From Sinotaia quadrata (taxonomy: Eukaryota; Mollusca; Gastropoda; Architaenioglossa; Viviparidae): DNA of 64,000 nt. Location: assembly GCA_028829895.1 (NCBI GenBank), contig CM054179.1:107629875-107693874 (forward strand). Reading direction: 5' to 3'. The first letter of the stretch is position 1, and each line of letters opens with the position of its first letter. Under the pieces are notes generated by a model, which saw only the letters and a program-made list of their open reading frames with translations, did no database searches and had not been told where the DNA came from. Shown piece by piece: positions 39,735 to 51,895 of the stretch. Both the position numbers and the translations under genes were made by a program.

Positions 39735-40250
39735 AAAAGAACAAACAGAATACAAACATAAAGTGAAAGAAAAATATACATGTACAGGTTACAAGAACAA
39801 ACAGAATATATACATAAAGTGAAAGAAAAATATACATGTACAGGTTACAAGAACAAACAGAATACATACATAAAGTGAAAGAAAAATATACATGTACAGG
39901 TTACAAGAACAAACAGAATATATACATAAAGTGAAAGAAAAATATACATGTACAGGTTACAAGAACAAACAGAATACATACATAAAGTGAAAGAAAAATA
40001 TACATGTACAGGTTACAAGCAGAAAGCGAGAGAACAAAGACGGACAAACAGATAAATAAGCAGAGTGCAAGAAGAAAGCGAGAGAAAAAAGAGAAAAGAA
40101 AAGAGAAAAGAGAGATAAATAAGCTTATTACAAGCAGAAAGCGAGAGAAAAAATACTGACAAACAGATAAATAAGCTTATTACAAGCAGAAAGCGAGAGA
40201 AAAAATACTGACAAACAGATAAATAAGCAGAGTGCAAGAAGAAAGCGAAA
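39735..40250. repeat. 56-bp minisatellite followed by a second purine-rich array
   Basis: Five nearly identical 56-bp units to about 40019 (ACAAGAACAAACAGAATACA, TAAAGTGAAAGAAAAATATA). Then about four units of 50-60 bp with AAGCAGAAAGCGAGAGAAAA and GACAAACAGATAAATAAGC. The shared purine bias suggests related origin. Confidence 0.9.
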
Positions 40251-40435
40251 GAAAATGACGGACATGAACATGCAAACAAACAAAATGAAAGTAAAGGAGG
40301 TGAAGACCGAGGGACGGGTAAGTAGATGGGTATACAGACATTAAAAATAAAGGGAAATAAGTGATAAGAAGTTCGATTGATAAAGTTGACGACCAGGAAG
40401 AAGAATGATAGCCTGATATTGTTTTCTTCATTTAT

Positions 40436-40522
40436 CAGAGAGAGAGAGAGAGGGGAGAGAGAGGAGAGAGACAGAGGAGAGACAGAGGAGAGACAGAGAG
40501 GAGAGAGAGGAGAGAGAGAGAG
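40436..40522. repeat. (GA)n purine-rich array
   Basis: GAGA units with GACA interruptions, about 190 bases before exon C's acceptor. Confidence 0.95.
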
Positions 40523-40711
40523 ATTAAAAGAACCCCACACATTAAATTAACCGTCACATAATGCAGTACATCGTTAAACACACATTTACACTGGAGAAGA
40601 TTTTGTCTATTTTTCCTTGGAGAGAAGAGTTGGCGTGGTAGGAGAGGAGAGAAAACATATGACGAACTGAATTCACTTTGCTTGAACATTGAAATTTTTT
40701 CTTCCTATCAG

Positions 40712-41050
40712 GAATACGGAAAAGCTATTTTCGAGGGATAGAATCTATTCAAGAAATAGAATGCTCTGGTCAACCGTTGGACTCCGATGCGGATTTAAAA
40801 TGCATGATTTTCTACAGTGTTCAAGACAAAAAAGTTATCGGGCAGGTAAACTACCCGTCAGAGTGTTCAACCTCCGAAGTGTTTGTCTTGTGCGAGATAG
40901 ACAAAAAGGATTCCAAGAGAACCAGGTTAAAAGTGCTGGTATCGGATTTGAGCGCAGGCGAGACCCGGGTTTATGGATGCAATGTCACCAGTTGGAAGTC
41001 TGGCGGGTGGACAAAGACATATGTTTGGTCAGTTAACGTTACAAGTTTAG
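40712..41050 (+). CDS. Ig-like domain exon C (phase 1-1)
   Basis: A 339 nt exon with its acceptor at 40710-40711 (ttcctatcag) and a gtgagt donor at 41051, phase 1 on both sides. Landmarks are FRGIESIQEIECSG in strand B, KVIGQVNY in strand C', cysteines in ECST and VLCE, LKVLVSDLSAGE in strand E, RVYGCNVT in strand F with the conserved sequon, and TYVWSVNVT in strand G. There is one extra Cys in strand C (LKCMIF), so the domain has five cysteines and one may be free. It joins in frame to the leader at 36226-36313. The intron after it opens with a long TCA repeat 23 bases past the donor, as also seen after exon A. No downstream coding exon is certain; a 15-nt candidate lies at 42782. Confidence 0.87.
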
Positions 41051-41072
41051 GTGAGTACTCATCTTTCGGAAT

Positions 41073-41073
<1 letters not shown>

Positions 41074-41163
<90 letters not shown>

Positions 41164-41205
41164 CCACCACCACCACCACCACCATCGTCGTCGTCGTCGT
41201 CGTCG
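41074..41205. repeat. (TCA)n-(CAC)n-(TCG)n compound microsatellite after exon C's donor
   Basis: TCA units at 41074-41162, CAC at 41163-41185 and TCG at 41186-41205, starting 23 bases past the donor. Poly-Ser/His/Asp frames through it are artefacts. Confidence 0.97.
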
Positions 41206-41209
41206 CCAC

Positions 41210-42539
41210 CATCATTATCGTTTGTCATATTATGTCATATTATTGTACGTTATTGCACGTTGTTTTTTTGATGTTTGTTTCGTTTCTGTTGTTATTGAAA
41301 TGATGTGTTCTGTACATTGAGTTGCGGTGTGTTTTGGGTGTTATATTTTTGTAATGTTCTGTAATATTGTGTCCTGTCCCTACATGTAGTAATAATTTCT
41401 TCCCAAGACATACAAATTGGTTCTAGGTTGTTTGTTATTATAAAGTAAAAGCTCATAAGTATATCTATTATGTATATTGTCCTGAAATTATTTCATCTCA
41501 CGCCAATACGAAATTCGTTTCATTTTTTGACAATGACGTAATGCATTGTATTAATGTGTATCATACGTTTTTTTTATAAATAAAGCAGGAAAATGTCACT
41601 CTGTCTGCTGGTGTATCTGTATGTCTTTCATGTCCGAAAGGCATGCGGGTGTGGTTTATCTCCCGGAACAGACGTGCATATGTATGTGTGTGAGAATTCA
41701 GGGGTCCGCTTCCGACCTTCCCCCCATACCCGGTGGACGCCATCAAACTCCTCCCCCTTCATATAATAAATGAAAAATAATATCACATAGAAATACATTA
41801 TGTAATGGTGGTTAATCGCATGAGGAAGGGAGCTAGGAAGCTGAACATTATGTAATGGTGGTTATTCGCATGAGGAAGGGAGCTAGGAAGCTGAACATTA
41901 TGTAATGGTGGTTAATCGCATGAGGAAGGGAGCTAGGAAGCTGAACATTATGCATACGGACAGCTTGTTCAGGAAAATATATAGTGGGGTCCGGGATCGC
42001 TCACGGGGCATAATTAAAATTTAATTATTTGTGTTTATAGCAATCACTTGCGGTACCCGTGAATTAGCTCCCTTTTATCATAAATTCACTTCACTTTCGT
42101 CAATATTCAATTCAATGTTAACATTTAATGCAGCTCCCTTACCGAATACGTTAAAGCAAACTGCTCACAACTGTTACAGGAAACAGTCCAAAGCACATTC
42201 GTGTTAATTATGTTCGCTAACTGGATTTGATTGTCGATTTTTTTCACTTTTTCGTCCTCACTAAGTCCTTCAAAGCGCCCGAAATCGGATTTTGTTGTGC
42301 GTGTTTGCACGTCAAAACTGAAAAATAAATTTCGTCTTGAGAATGTTCTCAGTGATTTTATTTTATCTTTTTAAAAAAATGCACATTTCTTTTTATTATT
42401 TTTTAAAATTAATTGATTTGTCTAACTGCCATATTTAAATAGATAATAAATAATTATAACAAAGTTTAATACTAATATATTAAGTATTAAATTTAATTTC
42501 TTAAACATTGAATACTTTATATTTATTTCTCTCCTGTAA

Positions 42540-42540
<1 letters not shown>
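41210..42540. other. Non-coding after exon C; contains a 50-bp array
   Basis: Three near-identical units of about 50 bp at 41792-41957 (CATTATGTAATGGTGGTTAA, CGCATGAGGAAGGGAGCTAG). Otherwise no exon seen. Confidence 0.7.
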
Positions 42541-42542
<2 letters not shown>

Positions 42543-42594
<52 letters not shown>

Positions 42595-42670
42595 ATCTAT
42601 CTATCTATCTCTCTGTCCGACCGACCGCCTGTCTGTCTGTCTGTCTGTCTGCCTGTCTATCTATCTATCT
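42543..42670. repeat. (CT)n, (CTAT)n and (CTGT)n compound array
   Basis: CT units at 42543-42590, then CTAT, CTGT and again CTAT blocks. Confidence 0.97.
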
Positions 42671-42781
42671 AAGTACGAATTTAGGGTCGAATATATCATC
42701 GCGATTAATAGTTTAAAATAAAGTGGAAAACAGCGAACCGTTTAAAGTCTAGATATTTCATTTTGCATGATTTTCTTTCAG

Positions 42782-42796
42782 TTAAAAAACTTGGAG
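42782..42796 (+). other. Candidate 15-nt micro-exon after exon C
   Basis: It lies between a good acceptor (gattttctttcag, AG at 42780-42781) and a gtaagc donor at 42797. It is phase 1-1 and would add four residues (KKLG) plus a split codon. Such short AG..GT pairs arise by chance in AT-rich introns, and no counterpart of the same sequence follows the other Ig exons. Confidence 0.15.
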
Positions 42797-43446
42797 GTAA
42801 GCTTTTATTGGATTAGTGCCAACGAATACCTTAAAACCGACCGGGATTGTTCCAGGAAACGTCAGTATGTGTGAGATAAATCATGATTACGATTATTATT
42901 GTTTTTTTGGTTGTTTTTGGCTTATATCAGATTCTGGACGAAGCCGTTTGCAATATGTACTTAAGCATCTTCTGTTGACAAAGTAATAAAAAACGGAAGT
43001 GCTTTTTTATAAGCCTGTATTGCACGTTAACTTCGTTGTAAAAGTATAAATTACCTTTTTCAGTTTCATGTTCACGAGTGGAAGATATGACATATTTTAT
43101 AATGAGCCATGTATGATACATAATGATCTGTCTTGTGATATTATAATGAATCTCCAACACATACTTGTATTACAATCAGATGTGTGTGACACATTTTATA
43201 GTCATTTGCGGTGACACATTGTACATTGACCTATTTGTGCTGCATATTATCATCGATTATATGTTACATATTGATACATGAGGGATTATTTTACAATGAT
43301 TGTCATACATTTGCATAAAATGTCTTAAATCATTATGACACAGCATGGTGTTCGAAGATGGATGGATAATAGATATGCATGATTACACACACAAAAAATC
43401 TCACCTACGAACGCATAGATTTAGATTATAAATATATTCATATAAA

Positions 43447-43449
43447 TGT

Positions 43450-43502
<53 letters not shown>
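43447..43502. repeat. (GT)n microsatellite
   Basis: GT array with one TA interruption, then GC/GT. Confidence 0.97.
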
Positions 43503-43506
<4 letters not shown>

Positions 43507-43589
43507 CGTGCATGCGTGCATGAAGATACTATTCTGATAGAATGTCTTATTGCTTTACTAAAAAAACATAATCTCTGCTTTCTTTCTAG

Positions 43590-43621
43590 TGGATAATGCG
43601 TTGATGATGGCGGTATTATAG
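43590..43621 (+). other. Candidate short last exon after exon C
   Basis: A strong acceptor (ctgctttctttctag, AG at 43588-43589) is followed in phase 1 by DNALMMAVL and a stop. It would end a leader-Ig protein with a very short tail. No similar tail follows the other Ig exons. Confidence 0.12.
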
Positions 43622-43624
43622 TTG

Positions 43625-45185
43625 TGTATTATATGATTATTGCTTGCACTCTGTTTGTTTTATTTCTCTGTTTTGCTACCATAGACCGGTCTGTAACTGT
43701 TCCGAAAGCATTTCATGTGATCGATAGTAGTTGTAGTGTCTGGCTCACTTGGTTAGTATTAATGAATCGCCCTAGCAACAGATAAATTTGGTTCTAATAT
43801 TTTATGTACTCATATTTTCACCCTGTTTGTGTTTGAACACAGTTTATTATATCTTAAGATTTATGGTCTTACTGAATATGCCGGACTTTACTTCCAGCAC
43901 AGTTCTGTACACAGAGCAAAGCAAAAATGTTACTGGTATCTGTAATTTGTATCTGGCATTTTTTATGGACTCGTGTTTCTATGAACATATTCAAAGTCAG
44001 ATAATAAGTTATATTGTTTTATTGCATTTTTCAAATCTTCTTTTGATAATTTTGCTAATCTCTTCTTCCCCACCCATAAAATAATATTAATTTAACTTTC
44101 AAAAATAAAAACTTTAATAAATTAATTATTTTAAATAAATGTATAAATGCAACAACAGAAAAAACACAGAAATTAAAAAAGAATATAAAAATAAATGAGT
44201 AATTAAGGCAATAGATAACAAAGTAATGACAATAAAGGCAATCCAATAACATAATCGAATAATTAATTAAATTAATTAATATAAAGCATAAAATGGAAAA
44301 TAAATATACTAAAATATTATTGAACAACAAATGTAATTAAATATATAAATACTTAAAGTATTTAATGAGTCTTATGTATTATCGTGTAAATTGTCGTTAT
44401 GGTGTCAGCCAGGGGTTTATCTCCACTATCACATTGATGGTGGTGGTGGTGGTGGTGGTGGTGATGGTGGTATCATTTGACCTACTCAAGGCGTCCCTAT
44501 CTTTCCATTCACTGCTTTAGAACTAATACAATTCGCCTCGCTGTCATGGTGCCAATGCTGTCTCGGATATAGTTTACCATCAACCTGATCACTTGGGCTC
44601 AATCTATTGCTCTCAAATGCGCAGTTAATACGAACCAGTTTTGTTGACTTTAGACAGAGAGAGAGAGAGACCACGCTATATTACGTTTCGTCTCGATCAA
44701 TTTTCATCAAACAGTAAATAGCCGCAAAGAACGGTAACCGAGGTAAATAGCCGCAAAGAACGGTAACCGAGGTAAGAGTAACCACGGAAGTAATTACGAC
44801 TACGTTTAGTTTGCCGACAGCACTCGATACGCGGAGATTCATGAATAATTTCAGTTACGGAGTTCTTATGAGAATAATTTAGGTGGAAAAAATATAATTA
44901 TATATTTGAAATTGCTATTCGCGTTTTCATACTGCCCTCATGTACAAAGATATTTAACAGCTGTTGCTCTCCATCACTGAAATTCCGTGAGAACGTGGCA
45001 CAACACAGTGTCTAGAAATACATTAGGAGACAAAGCAGAGATTTTATTTTCTGTGAGAAATGTGCTTACTACGCCTTTGTTGAAATCGTCCCTTTTCAGT
45101 GGCAAGCCGCTCGCACCAGTTCCTTCGTTTTCAAAAGTAACCGATTTGAGAGGAAGACTTCTTGCCTATAGAAAAGCAGGCTGAC
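43625..45185. other. Non-coding, no gene seen
   Basis: AT-rich. (GGT)n at 44438-44472; (GA)n at 44655-44669; a 29-bp direct duplication at 44713-44775 (GTAAATAGCCGCAAAGAACG). Confidence 0.6.
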
Positions 45186-45189
45186 TCCG

Positions 45190-46620
45190 GAATGAGGCAC
45201 TATCTTCAGTAATTGGTGATTTCAAAACTAGTCATCATTCTTAGCAAACTGAATTTACAATCAATAATTATATTTTGTAACCTGAATTCAGTCAACTGTA
45301 TTTAGGAGCCTAGATTCAGAATCAATGAATTGTCATCAGAATCTTAAATTCACAGACCTGATATACTGATTTCGCGGACGGGTATGAATTCAGCGTCGGT
45401 GAAATGGTGTTTAGCAGCCTGAAGTCAGAATCAGTCAACCGAGTTTAGTTCTGGATTAAGAATTAGTCAAGCTTGTTGACTATTCTGAAATCGGAATGGG
45501 TGAAGCATGTTTAGTATTCTCATTCAGAATCAGTCAAGCATGTTCACTAGCCAGAATTCAGAATCATCCTTGCGTGTTCAGCAGTCTAACGAGAGTCAAA
45601 CTAGAGTGTATAGACTCCTGAAATCAGAATCAACCAAGCGCGCTTAATAGCCTGAAATCAGATAGTCAAGCGTGTTAAACACCTTAAATTAAATAAAACA
45701 AGCGTGGAGTAATTAGCATTCTATGTTAGGAATGTCCTGAGTGCATTTCTCTTTGAATTCAGAATAAGTCATCTTCTACTAGGAACTAGACAGGTATGCT
45801 TCAAAGCAAAACCCCACAACTAGTCGTTCGATTCTCTAATGAGTGCGAATCGAGAATTTGTTAGCTTGAAATTAATTAAATCAGGCAAGTCTACCTGTCT
45901 GATCTGTCAGACGTAGGAGGTAGAGCCCATTTCTTAAATAGTGTATAGTAATCTGACCTTATAACTAATGCACGGTGACTATCAGCCTGCTCTAAAGAAA
46001 ATGTTTATGTGTCTGCCTGTTTGAACTAAAACAAGTATGCCTATCAGCCTGATCTTAAAACTGTTCATCAGCCTGATCTAAAATTTAATCAAATATGCTA
46101 CCTAGTCTGATTTCAACATTAACCATACAGTGTATTTATCAGCCAGATCTAATCTAATCCAATCTGTCATTTACCCTGATTACCATGATGTGCATTTATC
46201 AGCCTGATCTAAGAATTAAACCAATGTGTCAGCTAGCCTGAATTAAACATGCCAGCTAGCCTGAATTAAACATTAACCATATAGTGCATTTATCAGCCAG
46301 ATCTAAAGTATTGAAGTGTATATGTTAACCTGATCTGTGTATTACTCAAGCTTGTCCATCCACCTGTTCTTAAAATGCCAATTATGTCGATCAATCTTGT
46401 CAACAATTAAAAAAGACAGTTATGCCTATCATCCTGATTAAAAATAATAATAATAATTGCGCACCCAAGCAGACATATTAATCTCATCTATTCAAGCGCT
46501 TCTGGTAGATAGAAAAACCAATCAATTGTCTATCACCTTAATCTAAAAACTAATCAGGTGTATAACCTGATTCGAAAGAAGTCAACCGTAATTATAAACG
46601 ATAGAATCTGATTAGATCGA
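45190..46620. repeat. Degenerate arrays of two kinds
   Basis: From 45270 to 45720, CAGAATCAGTCAAGC and TGTTTAGCAGCCTGAA phrases recur at about 40-60 bp. From 45890 to 46600, ATCAGCCTGATCTAAAA and TAGCCTGAATTAAACAT phrases recur. Heavily diverged, but the recurrence is evident. Confidence 0.65.
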
Positions 46621-46754
46621 CTAACGGACTGCAAAACAGCTCTGGTGCTTTCAGCAAACGGAAGACATAAATTTCGTGATGTTCACTGTGAAGGTACAAC
46701 ATTAGAGTGACTGCGTGTTGAGAAATCTAGGTGACACTTGACCAATCAGAGAAG

Positions 46755-46821
46755 ATGGATGGATCAACTATACTCGTCGTTGTGTTGTCGGCAGTGTCGT
46801 CCATCGCCTTTCAACAAAACG
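46755..46821 (+). CDS. Leader exon of cassette D (signal peptide)
   Basis: A 67 nt first coding exon. The ATG at 46755 (context gaagATGG) starts MDGSTILVVVLSAVSSIAFQ, a short typical signal peptide with core ILVVVLSAV and a likely cleavage after SSIA. The donor is gtacgt at 46822, phase 1, and the split codon with exon D is Gly. It is 21 nt (7 codons) shorter than the other three leaders but has the same phase and position. A CCAAT-like motif (accaatcaga) sits just before the ATG at 46741; being so close to the start codon it is more likely part of the 5' leader than a promoter box. The intron to exon D is 5074 nt. Confidence 0.78.
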
Positions 46822-47167
46822 GTACGTTGTCAGTATACCAGTTTATTGCCTGCTTTCTGTTATTAGAAGGATAAAGATATTTCTCTTCAACGTTATTATA
46901 AATATCTCTACTTTCTGTTATTAGATTACTTTTATTTCTCTCTGATTTCTGTTATTGGACATCCTTCTCTTCGGAGTGATAAGAATCTCTTTATGTTAGG
47001 TATCTATCTTTCTGTTTTCTGTTATCAGATAGTACAAGTCTTTCTCTAATTTATTAATTATTTAATCTCCCTCTCTCTCTCTACTTTCTACTATAAGAAA
47101 TCTCCCTCTAATTTATGTTATTTAATCTCTCTCTACTCTATCCTATTAGAAATTTCCCTCTAATCTT

Positions 47168-47549
47168 CAGGGTTGTGGGGTCTGAGTTGTCGAGTCGGCT
47201 GTATTTTGGAAAAGGTAGAGTCGGTAAAAAAGATAAAAAAAAAGAATAAAAACTATTTAAAAAATTGAAATGACTTTTAAAGGTGGTTATAGAAGAAAAA
47301 ATATGGTACATTTTAAGCAAAGAAGTAAAAAGTACTTTGTAAGTTTATGAAATAGTGAACTAAAACTCTTTTACAGTATAAACTAGAAGTTTTATAGTGA
47401 TGTGACATAGGGATCTTGACCCCTGGACAATAATTATGCATACCACACGCATTATGATTAGTAATAAACTATAGCTATAGTCGGAGTCGAGGGTCGAACC
47501 TCTAAAATTTCAGGAGAGGGACATTTGGGCGATATATTCCACAACCCTG
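47168..47549. mobile_element. hAT-like MITE (non-autonomous DNA transposon)
   Basis: The element begins CAGGGTTGTGG (47168-47178) and ends with its exact inverse CCACAACCCTG (47539-47549), 11-bp perfect terminal inverted repeats. Inside are repeated GAGTCGG/AGTCGGAGTCG motifs, a pattern known from hAT-derived MITEs of many animals. It is 382 bp long, without coding capacity, in the first intron of cassette D. The 8-bp flanks (ctaatctt and gttagatc) do not match, so the target duplication has decayed or the ends are slightly different. Confidence 0.7.
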
Positions 47550-47555
47550 GTTAGA

Positions 47556-47586
<31 letters not shown>

Positions 47587-47604
47587 TTCTCTCTCTCTTT
47601 CTCT

Positions 47605-47671
<67 letters not shown>

Positions 47672-48010
47672 CTTTCTGCTGTTAAAGATCTTCCTCTAAT
47701 TTCTGTTTTTAGATCTCTCTCATGCTCTCTATTTTATGCACTTAGAGATCTCTCTGATCTCTTTTTTAAAAATATCTCCCTTTCATGTCTACATTCTGAT
47801 ATAGCTCTGTTTTTAGATCTCTCTCCCTCCTCTCCTCTTTCTGCTGTTGTCTCTGTGATCTCTGCTTTTAGAGTTTTCTCCTTCCTCTCTTCTTTCCTGC
47901 TATTAGAGACTCTCCGATATCTGTTTTTTAAATCTCTTTATACTTTCTGCTGTTGGAGATCTCCATCAATTCTTTGCTTCTAGATCTTTCTTCATCTCTC
48001 TTAATATGCT
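47556..48010. repeat. (CT)n array and degenerate T/C-rich repeats
   Basis: CT/CTTT units to about 47667, then GTTTTTAGATCTCTCTC and CTGCTGTTAGAGATCTC phrases, forming a long pyrimidine-rich strand. Confidence 0.9.
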
Positions 48011-48479
48011 GCTATTAGGAATCTGTCTCTTTCTAAGAGGGCCTACTCACTCTAGTGTTTAATGCTGAATATCATACAGTTTGTCATATTATTAGAATAT
48101 ATTATCTTTCTTGTTTCTATTATTAGAAATCAATCACTGTCTTCAATCTGATATCTGAAATCACTCAAATACGTGTATCTGTTTTAAGATCTGACCATGG
48201 CTTATTCCTATTAATAGACACGTATTTATTTTTGGGGGGGAACCCCATTCCTAAGAATAATCCATTTTTGCTTCCTTGCTACTGTTATTAGAAATCATAT
48301 TTCCTTCATTCTTTAGTTAGAAATTACTCTTTCCTGCTTCGGTTATTCAAAGTCATTATTGCTATTATCTTACATCGTTTATCTTTCCATTGTTTTTGTT
48401 TCAACTTTTAGAAAACAATCGTTTATATGAGACAGTTGTTAAAAATCACTCTCTTTTTTGTCTTTAGAACCACTTTCGT

Positions 48480-48945
48480 CTGTCGACAGTGACACATTTT
48501 CTGTAATCAGTACCTTTTCACTATGTCTTTAATACCTCCTGTTTCTGACACGAATATCACTTTCTTCTGTCATGAGTACAACATTTTCTGACCTTAGTAC
48601 CAATTTTTCTGTCATTAATACCACTTTCTGTCATTAGAACCAATTTTTCTTTTTAATACCATTGTCTGTCATTAGTACCAATTTCTGTCATTAATACCAC
48701 TTTCTGTCATTAGAACCACTTTTTCTGTCATTAATACCATTGTCTGTCATTAATACCATTGTCTGTCATTAATACCACTTCTTATCGTTAGTACAACTTT
48801 TTCTGTCATTAATACCATTGTCTGTCATTAGTACCACTTTTTCTGTCATTAATACCATTGTCTGTCTTTAGTACCACTTTCTGCCATTAGTACCAATTTT
48901 CTGTCATTAATACCTCTTTCTGTCTTTAGTACCATTTTTTCCTAA
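48480..48945. repeat. 17-18 bp minisatellite, over 20 units
   Basis: CTGTCATTAATACCACTTT and variants with TAGTACC, all head to tail. Confidence 0.92.
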
Positions 48946-49215
48946 ATAGCCACACCATTATCCCCTAGTAAATAAAACTGGAGTTGTCTTCTTTTACACG
49001 ATTTTGGGCATTACAGAAAAAAATTCACACCTGATTACACATTATATTTTTCTTTTTCCACATTAAGCGGTTGGTTATCCGACTGTGACATTTTAAAATA
49101 AAAATATCCATTATCTTTCAATGTCATACATATTTAATTAAACAGATTAGTTGCAAAATTCCATTAAAGATTTTAGAGCACGATTAATTTTAACTCTAAG
49201 AAATATAACCATAGA

Positions 49216-49400
49216 AGATACGAGAGAGAGAGAGAGAGAGAGGGAGAGAGAGCGAGGAGGTGAGTGTTTACTTAAGAATGGGAGAAGATGAAGGGACAGA
49301 AATAGAAAATAGTTTAATGGGGTGACTGCATGCGTGCGTGCGTGCGTGCGTGTGTGCGCGTGTATGTGTGTTTTGTGTTGTGTTTGTGCGTGTGCTTGAT
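49216..49400. repeat. (GA)n, (GCGT)n and GT-rich runs
   Basis: GA units at about 49219-49253 and GCGT units at about 49330-49350 with a GT-rich tail. Confidence 0.9.
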
Positions 49401-49429
49401 GACACAAGAAAGATGATATACAGTATGAA

Positions 49430-50465
49430 GGTCCTTGACCATAGACAGGAAACCGGAAGTCAAACATTGCATCAGTATTAATCGGAACTCTGGGAAACGT
49501 CACGTCGCATGTAAAATTGTAAGTGATCAACAGTGTGTGGAAATCAGCAGTAATTTCGTGCTAGAGAATCAAGAACTCTTTTGTAGCGCGAAATTAACGA
49601 ATAATTTCATGCTAGCGGATCGAGAAGTATTTCGCAGTAGAGAACCTGGAGCGACGTCACACCGAGGATTAGCGAGCTGCTATGTTTCCGAAAATCGCGA
49701 AACATTTCCTGGCTGGGAATAGTTAATCATTTTCTAAAGGAAAGTCACTAATACTCTTCTTTCTATGAATTCACACGCATGTCGTGCATTGCATTTAAGT
49801 AAAACCTTTCTCCACTGAAATAAAATAATACTTTTTCGCCGGAGAATCGATAACAGTTTGAATCGGGCTCGCAAAGAATTTATTACCAAGGATTTACAAA
49901 ATTCTTCATGCCAAAGAAATCTTGAGTCTTGTCGTACCAAAGAAATCGTGTGCCATATATTATCACGAAATTAATAGTCATATCGTACCAAGAAAATCAT
50001 GAGCCATATATTATCATGAAATCAATAGCCCTTTCATACCAAAAAAATCATGAGCCATAACGTATCTTGAAATCAATAGCCATTTCATACCAAAAAATCC
50101 ATGAGCCATATTGTATCATGAAATCATTACCATTATCGTACCAAAGAAATCGTGAACTATTTCGTATCAAAGAAATGTTGAGCCATTTTATACCAAAAGA
50201 AATTATGAGCGATTTCTTACCAGATAAGTTATGAGATATTTCGAACGAAAGAAATTGTGATCTATGTCATTCCATATAAATCCTCAGCCATTTTATACCA
50301 AAGAAATCGTGAGCCGTTTCGTACAAAACAATCATGAGCCATGCATACCAAAGTAATTGTGAGCCATATCATTTAAAGAAATCGTGAGCCATGTCGTTTA
50401 AAAAAATCATGAGCCATTTCACACCACGAAATCGCGAGTCAGTTTTTACAACAAATCACGATATC
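49430..50465. repeat. Degenerate arrays (about 55 bp, then about 28-45 bp)
   Basis: At 49530-49720 phrases GTAATTTCGTGCTAGAGAATC and GAATAATTTCATGCTAGCGG recur. At 49930-50450, ACCAAAGAAATCGTGAGCCAT phrases recur with much divergence. A 95-codon frame at 49435-49722 has no recognisable domain. Confidence 0.75.
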
Positions 50466-50671
50466 TGTTTCTGGCTAATCATTCGCACGAAACTTGCTTG
50501 AATCCTAAGAAATAAGAGGTGGAGGAAAGTCATTGTATGGTATGGACGAAATGAGAATTAACACCTGTTTAAGCCGGTGTGGTTCAACTATCTGAGCTTT
50601 GAAAGCGGTTTGTTCTAGTCATTTGACCCTGCCTTGAACGGAGAAAAAACTTTTCTTCCATATTTATCTTG

Positions 50672-51012
50672 GATCTATCCTCATGGAACTGGCCGAGGAT
50701 CTATCCTCATGGAACTGGCCAAGGAACTATCCTCATGGAACTGGCCAAGGATCTATCCTCATGGAATTGGCCAAGGATCTATCCTCATGGAACTGGCCAA
50801 GGAACTATCCTCATGGAATTGGCCAAGGATCTATCCTCATGGAACTGGCCAAGGAACTATCCTCATGGAACTGGCCAAGGATCTATCCTCATGGAACTGG
50901 CCAAGGATCTATCCTCATGGAACTGGCCAAGGATCTATCCTCATGGAACTGGCCAAGGAACTATCCTCATGGAACTGGCCAAGGATCTATCCTCATGGAA
51001 CTGGCCAAGGGG
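50672..51012. repeat. 26-bp minisatellite, 13 units, open in all three forward frames
   Basis: Unit CTATCCTCATGGAACTGGCC plus AAGGAT or AAGGAA. Since 26 is not a multiple of three, each frame cycles through all unit frames; all are open, so three long overlapping ORFs appear. A low-complexity array, not a gene. Confidence 0.97.
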
Positions 51013-51715
51013 TTTCATCATAAATACTATTGAACGTTACTCATTTAGCTTTTAAGGTCTTGACTCACTTAATACTGAGGACTTTGACTAGTGAATCACT
51101 AAGGGACTAGTGAATCAATGAGGGACTTGACTAGTGGGTCACTGAGAGATTTGACTCAGAACGTGAAGTAATTTACTTGCGAAGCATGATCGTAACTCGT
51201 GGAACTTTTAAAAGTCTTTAACTTAATGGATAAGTGGGAGCCTTGGTTAAGTTATCACTGAGGGCCTTGACTAGGTGAATGAATGAGGGCCTTGACTAGA
51301 TGAATGACCTAGCGACTTGAATATTGCATACGGGACGCTCTTATACTCATGACACATTTTAGTTTACTCTTGGATAATTAATTGAGGGACCGATCATAGA
51401 GTTCTGAGTTGTACTGAAAACAATAACATAAAAATGCTGAGTACACAGGATATTTTTGTACACGCAGTATCGGGAACTAACTGATGGAAAAGATTATGTT
51501 TTTGTACACCCAGAACCAGGAACCAAACCACACTTAATTGATGAAGCAGTTTATGTTTTTTGTACACCCAGAACCGTTCTCATTTTTTCATTATCCAAAC
51601 TCGAACTACGCATGCGTAAATAGTACTTAAATATATAAATCAAATATAATGTATTCATTTATATTTTCATTTTAGAAACTAAATGTCGTTCACAGAACGG
51701 AATTATTTTATCTTG
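51013..51715. other. Non-coding, decayed repeats
   Basis: Phrases such as GAGGGCCTTGACTAG and CTAGTGAATCACTA recur at 51060-51320; GTTTTTGTACACCCAGAACC occurs twice at 51499 and 51557. No gene. Confidence 0.55.
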
Positions 51716-51718
51716 CAG

Positions 51719-51895
51719 TGAAAGAGGTTTTGTTACATAATTTTGGATCAGTCTTTCTTTCTTTCTCTCTTTTTTTTCTCTCTCTCTCTTTCTTTCTTTC
51801 CTTCATTCCTTTCTTTGCTAGTTTATCATGCCCTCTTGTCATATTCATGACAATTTCGTTTTGTGCTGCTGTTTCCTGTTGTTTCTTCCATCAAG
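51719..51895 (+). other. Possible in-frame 5' extension of Ig exon D (alternative acceptor)
   Basis: A good acceptor (ttttatcttgcag, AG at 51717-51718) lies 177 nt before the chosen one and has the same phase 1. The 59 codons between are open and very hydrophobic (runs of Phe, Leu, Ser, then FMTISFCAAVSCCFF). Use of the upstream site would insert a membrane-like segment between leader and Ig domain. The segment is also simply a T/C-rich tract, which would naturally be open and hydrophobic, so it may be only the pyrimidine tract of the intron. Confidence 0.25.

Noticed and set aside
41051..41271. Poly-Ser, poly-His and poly-Asp frames following exon C
   Set aside because: The TCA/CAC/TCG microsatellite lies beyond a good phase-1 gtgagt donor at 41051; reading through is unlikely.
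47160..47550. tRNA-like GGTCGAACC segment at about 47491
   Set aside because: No cloverleaf can be drawn around it and it falls inside the hAT-like MITE.
50634..51055. Three overlapping forward frames of 116-129 codons
   Set aside because: All are readings of one 26-bp array that lacks stops in every frame; no other coding evidence.
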